DNA from: an uncultured Oribacterium sp.
Lineage (GTDB): Bacteria; Bacillota; Clostridia; Lachnospirales; Lachnospiraceae
Assembly: GCA_934279105.1 (NCBI GenBank)
Contig: CAKQWR010000112.1
Location: 1 to 6,415, forward strand
Direction of reading: 5' to 3'
DNA length: 6,415 nt
Both the position numbers and the translations under genes were made by a program. Shown here piece by piece: positions 3,727 to 6,415 of this stretch; position 1 is the first letter of the stretch; every line of letters begins with the position of its first letter. The notes under the pieces were generated by a model. The model was not told the origin of the DNA. It saw nothing but the letters and a program-made list of their open reading frames with translations, and did not search any database.

Positions 3727-5247
3727 ATGGGAAAAATTAATGATGAGTGTGGCGTATTCGGTATCTACTCGAAGACCACGAAGCCACTTGCAAGACTGAC
3801 CTACTATGGACTGTTTGCCTTACAGCACAGAGGACAGGAGTCTGCTGGTATCGCTGTAAATGATGAGGGTGTATTCCGTTTTTACCGTGAGCTCGGTCTC
3901 GTAAGTGAGGCGATGTCGAAGGAGCAGCTGGATCGTCTGGGGGATGGTCAGATCGCCTGCGGTCATGTGCGTTACTCCACCTCCGGTATCACAAACCGTA
4001 TCAATGCACAGCCGATCGTCGTAAACCATGTGAAGGGACGCATGGCACTCTGCCATAACGGTAATCTGGTAAACTCCACAGAGCTTCGCCGTAACCTGGA
4101 GCTCGACGGATGTATCTTCCAGTCCACCACTGATACGGAGGCGATCTCTTATGTCATCACGCGTGAGCGTCTGAAGGCAAAATCCATCGAGGAAGCCGTA
4201 GCGAATTCCGTTGGAAAGCTGCATGGCGCATTCTCACTGGTTATCATGTCACCTTCGAAGCTGATTGCTGTACGTGATCCGCATGGTTTCCGTCCACTCT
4301 GTTATGGCGAAACAGAGGACGGCTCCGTTGTATTCGCAAGTGAGTCCTGTGCACTCGATGCCGTCGGTGCGAAGCTGGTACGTGACCTCGAGCCGGGTGA
4401 GATCATGGTCATGGACCAGAACGGTCTCCGTTCCATCAAGGATCACTGCAATACCGTAAAGCCATCCACCTGCGTATTTGAGTATGTATATTTCGCTCGT
4501 CCGGATTCCATCATCGATGGTGCATCCGTTCATGAGGCGAGAACGCGTGCCGGTGAGTTCCTTGCGGAGGAGCATCCGGTGGATGCGGACGTCGTCATCG
4601 GCGTACCGGACTCCGGTCTGGATGCTGCCGTCGGTTATAGCCGTAAGTCGGGTATCCCGTATGGTATCGGACTCATCAAGAATAAGTACATCGGAAGAAC
4701 CTTCATCGCACCGGGACAGACCGAGCGTGAGAATCTCGTAAAAATCAAGCTGAACACGATTCGTTCTGAAATCGAGGGAAAGCGTGTCGTCCTGATCGAT
4801 GATTCCATCGTACGTGGCACCACCAGCGCACGTCTGGTAAAGCTGGTACGTGATGCCGGCGCGAAGGAAATTCATATGCGTATATCCGCTCCGCCATTCC
4901 TGTATCCATGTTATTATGGTACGGATATCGATAGTCAGGATAACCTCATCGCCTGCCATCATACCGTCGATGAAATCGCAAAGATTATCGGCGTTGATTC
5001 ACTTGGCTACCTCAGTGTTGAAAATGTGCTGAAAATTGCCAAGAATGATCCGAATGCGGGCTACTGTGCTGCATGCTTCAACGGTAAGTATTCCACAGAG
5101 CTGCCAAGCGTCAGCGAGAAGAACCGTTTCGAGGAGAAGATTCCGAAGGCATGGAGAGACGCGCACACCGATGATCCGGACAAGGCATGGAATCCGAACA
5201 GCACAAACGATGCATGCGCATCCGTAAAGCCGGAAGATAAAGAATAA
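3727..5247 (+). CDS. purF: Amidophosphoribosyltransferase PurF (glutamine PRPP amidotransferase)
   Basis: A 506-residue enzyme for the committed step of purine synthesis: PRPP plus glutamine gives 5-phosphoribosylamine. The N-terminal Ntn-type glutaminase starts at ECGVFGI. Cys8 is the expected nucleophile, exposed by removing a 7-residue propeptide. LQHRGQESAGI (32-42), HVRYST (80-85) and HNGNLVN (110-116) are glutaminase motifs. The phosphoribosyltransferase domain carries VVLIDDSIVRGTTSARL (354-370), the PRPP loop. Cys249, Cys395, Cys447 and Cys450 (CAAC) sit where the Bacillus-type enzyme binds a 4Fe-4S cluster; the 146-residue spacing of the first two agrees with my memory of B. subtilis Cys236/Cys382. 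A polar tail after about 465 is not obviously conserved. The Shine-Dalgarno GAGGGG (3716-3721) lies 5 bases before ATG. Purine nucleotide feedback inhibition is expected from the family. Confidence 0.97.
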   Translation: MGKINDECGVFGIYSKTTKPLARLTYYGLFALQHRGQESAGIAVNDEGVFRFYRELGLVSEAMSKEQLDRLGDGQIACGHVRYSTSGITNRINAQPIVVNHVKGRMALCHNGNLVNSTELRRNLELDGCIFQSTTDTEAISYVITRERLKAKSIEEAVANSVGKLHGAFSLVIMSPSKLIAVRDPHGFRPLCYGETEDGSVVFASESCALDAVGAKLVRDLEPGEIMVMDQNGLRSIKDHCNTVKPSTCVFEYVYFARPDSIIDGASVHEARTRAGEFLAEEHPVDADVVIGVPDSGLDAAVGYSRKSGIPYGIGLIKNKYIGRTFIAPGQTERENLVKIKLNTIRSEIEGKRVVLIDDSIVRGTTSARLVKLVRDAGAKEIHMRISAPPFLYPCYYGTDIDSQDNLIACHHTVDEIAKIIGVDSLGYLSVENVLKIAKNDPNAGYCAACFNGKYSTELPSVSEKNRFEEKIPKAWRDAHTDDPDKAWNPNSTNDACASVKPEDKE

Positions 5248-5262
5248 GAAGATCAAAGCTTG

Positions 5263-5269
5263 AAAGGAG
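5263..5269 (+). promoter_or_regulatory. purM ribosome binding site
   Basis: AAAGGAG lies 8 bases before the ATG at 5278. The open frame technically starts at a TTG (5260), but that start would place the Shine-Dalgarno inside the coding sequence, so 5278 is preferred. Confidence 0.88.
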
Positions 5270-5277
5270 TTTTAGAT

Positions 5278-6327
5278 ATGAATACAAAGAGCTACAGTGA
5301 GGCATACAAGGAGGCAGGTGTTGATATCACGGCCGGCTACAAGTCCGTAGAGCTGATGAAGCAGTACGTTGCGAGAACCATGACCGAGGGTGTTGCATCC
5401 GGTCTCGGCGGCTTCGGTGGTCTGTTCGAGCTTCCGGAGGGCTACAAGCATCCGATTCTCGTTTCCGGCACCGATGGCGTCGGCACGAAGCTGAAGATTT
5501 CCTTCCTCATGGAGAAGTATGATACCGTCGGCATCGACTGCGTTGCCATGTGTGTTAACGATGTCATCTGCTGTGGTGCGAAGCCACTGTTCTTCCTCGA
5601 TTACATCGCGTGTGGAAAGAACGTTCCGGAGAAGATCGCTGATATCGTAAAGGGTGTTGCAGAAGGCTGTGTTCAGAGTGACAGTGCCCTGATCGGTGGC
5701 GAGACCGCCGAGATGCCGGGCTTCTATCCAGAGGATGAGTATGACCTCGCCGGTTTCTCCGTAGGTATCGTCGATAAGGAGAAGGTCATCGATAACAATT
5801 CCATGAAGGAAGGAGATGTCGTGATCGCACTTCCAAGCTCCGGTGTCCACTCCAACGGTTTCTCACTCGTACGTAAGGTGTTTGACATCGACCATATCTC
5901 CCAGGAGGAGCTTCGTAAGCCGCTCGAAGAGCTCGGTGGCAAGTCCCTCGGTGAGACCCTGCTGACCCCGACCGTGATTTATGTAAAGCCGATTCTTCAG
6001 CTTCTTGAGAAGGTGACCGTAAAGGCCATCAGCCACATCACCGGCGGCGGCTTCTATGAGAATATTCCGAGATCCATCCCGGATGGTCTCGGCGCGAAGA
6101 TCAAGATGGATGACGTACGCGTGCTTCCGATCTTCAAGCTGATCCAGAAGACCGGCGATGTTTCTACGCATGATATGTTCAACACCTACAACATGGGTGT
6201 CGGCATGAGCGTTGTTGTAGCGAAGGAAGATGAGGCGGCAGCACTTGAGGTTCTTCGTGCAAATGGTGTCGAGGCATACCACCTCGGTGAGATCATCAAG
6301 TCCGACGATAAGGTCGTTTTAGAGTAA
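5278..6327 (+). CDS. purM: Phosphoribosylformylglycinamidine cyclo-ligase PurM (AIR synthetase)
   Basis: A 349-residue cytoplasmic ATP-dependent enzyme that closes the imidazole ring, converting FGAM to AIR, which PurE's pathway step then carboxylates. It belongs to the PurM/PurL/SelD/ThiL/HypE ATP-binding superfamily and normally acts as a dimer. Motifs in order are [15 protein letters not shown] (14-28), [11 protein letters not shown] (63-73), [20 protein letters not shown] (92-111), [13 protein letters not shown] (138-150), [15 protein letters not shown] (185-199), [13 protein letters not shown] (253-265) and [10 protein letters not shown] (301-310). All look intact and the length is normal. 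The start follows AAAGGAG at the usual distance, 30 bases after the purF stop. Its stop codon overlaps the Shine-Dalgarno of the next gene, which points to co-transcription and probably translational coupling. Confidence 0.97.
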   Translation: MNTKSYSEAYKEAGVDITAGYKSVELMKQYVARTMTEGVASGLGGFGGLFELPEGYKHPILVSGTDGVGTKLKISFLMEKYDTVGIDCVAMCVNDVICCGAKPLFFLDYIACGKNVPEKIADIVKGVAEGCVQSDSALIGGETAEMPGFYPEDEYDLAGFSVGIVDKEKVIDNNSMKEGDVVIALPSSGVHSNGFSLVRKVFDIDHISQEELRKPLEELGGKSLGETLLTPTVIYVKPILQLLEKVTVKAISHITGGGFYENIPRSIPDGLGAKIKMDDVRVLPIFKLIQKTGDVSTHDMFNTYNMGVGMSVVVAKEDEAAALEVLRANGVEAYHLGEIIKSDDKVVLE

Positions 6328-6338
6328 GGAGATAGACA

Positions 6339-6415
6339 ATGGCAACATATGATGTAGCACAGCTTCCAGAGCTGCTGAAGAACAACGAGTACCCTGGCCG
6401 TGGCATCGTGATCGG
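6339..6415 (+). CDS. Probable IMP cyclohydrolase (PurO-like), 5' end only
   Basis: The ATG at 6339 opens a frame that runs off the window after 25 codons. The Shine-Dalgarno AAGGAGA (6326-6332) overlaps the purM stop and lies 6 bases before the ATG. The visible peptide begins MATYDVAQLPELLKNNEYPG and continues RGIVI. The NNEYPGRGIVI segment resembles, from memory, the N terminus of stand-alone IMP cyclohydrolases of the IMP_cyclohyd family found in Clostridia. That enzyme closes FAICAR to IMP, the last step of the pathway, replacing the cyclohydrolase half of bifunctional PurH. The tight spacing after purM supports a purine role. Only 25 residues are visible, so the family call is tentative; another pur gene is the main alternative. 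Confidence 0.6.
   Translation, partial: MATYDVAQLPELLKNNEYPGRGIVI

Noticed and set aside
4249..4962. 237-codon open frame on the minus strand opposite purF
   Set aside because: It is a shadow of the purF reading frame; no family resemblance and no independent expression signals.
1..6415. CRISPR array, insertion sequence or prophage elements
   Set aside because: No regularly spaced repeats, transposase, integrase or attachment-site duplication is visible on either strand.

Overview
The window looks like a chromosome segment from a Clostridia-type Firmicute, most likely a Lachnospiraceae member. Three things suggest this. The tRNA genes lack encoded CCA ends, there is a CIRCE heat-shock operator, and the HtpG and Pur proteins are of clostridial type (GHFGLGFYS and DLPLNVSRSQLQND in HtpG). 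Base composition looks close to half G+C in the genes. The assignment rests on recalled family resemblance, not on a search.

Layout: the first ~31 bases are the 3' end of a 23S rRNA gene. After a gene-free gap with no visible 5S rRNA come tRNA-Asn(GUU) and tRNA-Thr(UGU), 4 bases apart, and a strong intrinsic terminator. A third CAU-anticodon tRNA follows, preceded by an AT-rich palindrome and followed by its own terminator. A long imperfect hairpin (471-540) separates this stable-RNA block from htpG. The htpG promoter is an extended -10 promoter whose -35 lies inside a CIRCE element, so HrcA-type heat-shock repression of this Hsp90 gene is expected.

Between htpG and the purine genes lies a compact unit absent from ordinary long-ORF gene calls: a near-consensus promoter (TTGACG-N17-TATAAT), a Shine-Dalgarno, a 46-codon ORF with a glycine-every-third-residue hydrophobic core, and an intrinsic terminator. 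It is either a small membrane-peptide gene or a leader and attenuator for the purine genes. It is the least explained part of the window.

From 3181 to the end, all genes are on the + strand and closely spaced: purE, purF, purM and the start of a probable IMP cyclohydrolase. PurF makes phosphoribosylamine from PRPP and glutamine, PurM closes the imidazole ring to AIR, PurE places the carboxylate on AIR as CAIR, and the last gene probably closes the final ring to IMP. The intervening steps (PurD, PurN, PurL, PurC, PurB, AICAR formyltransferase) are not in the window, and neither is PurK.
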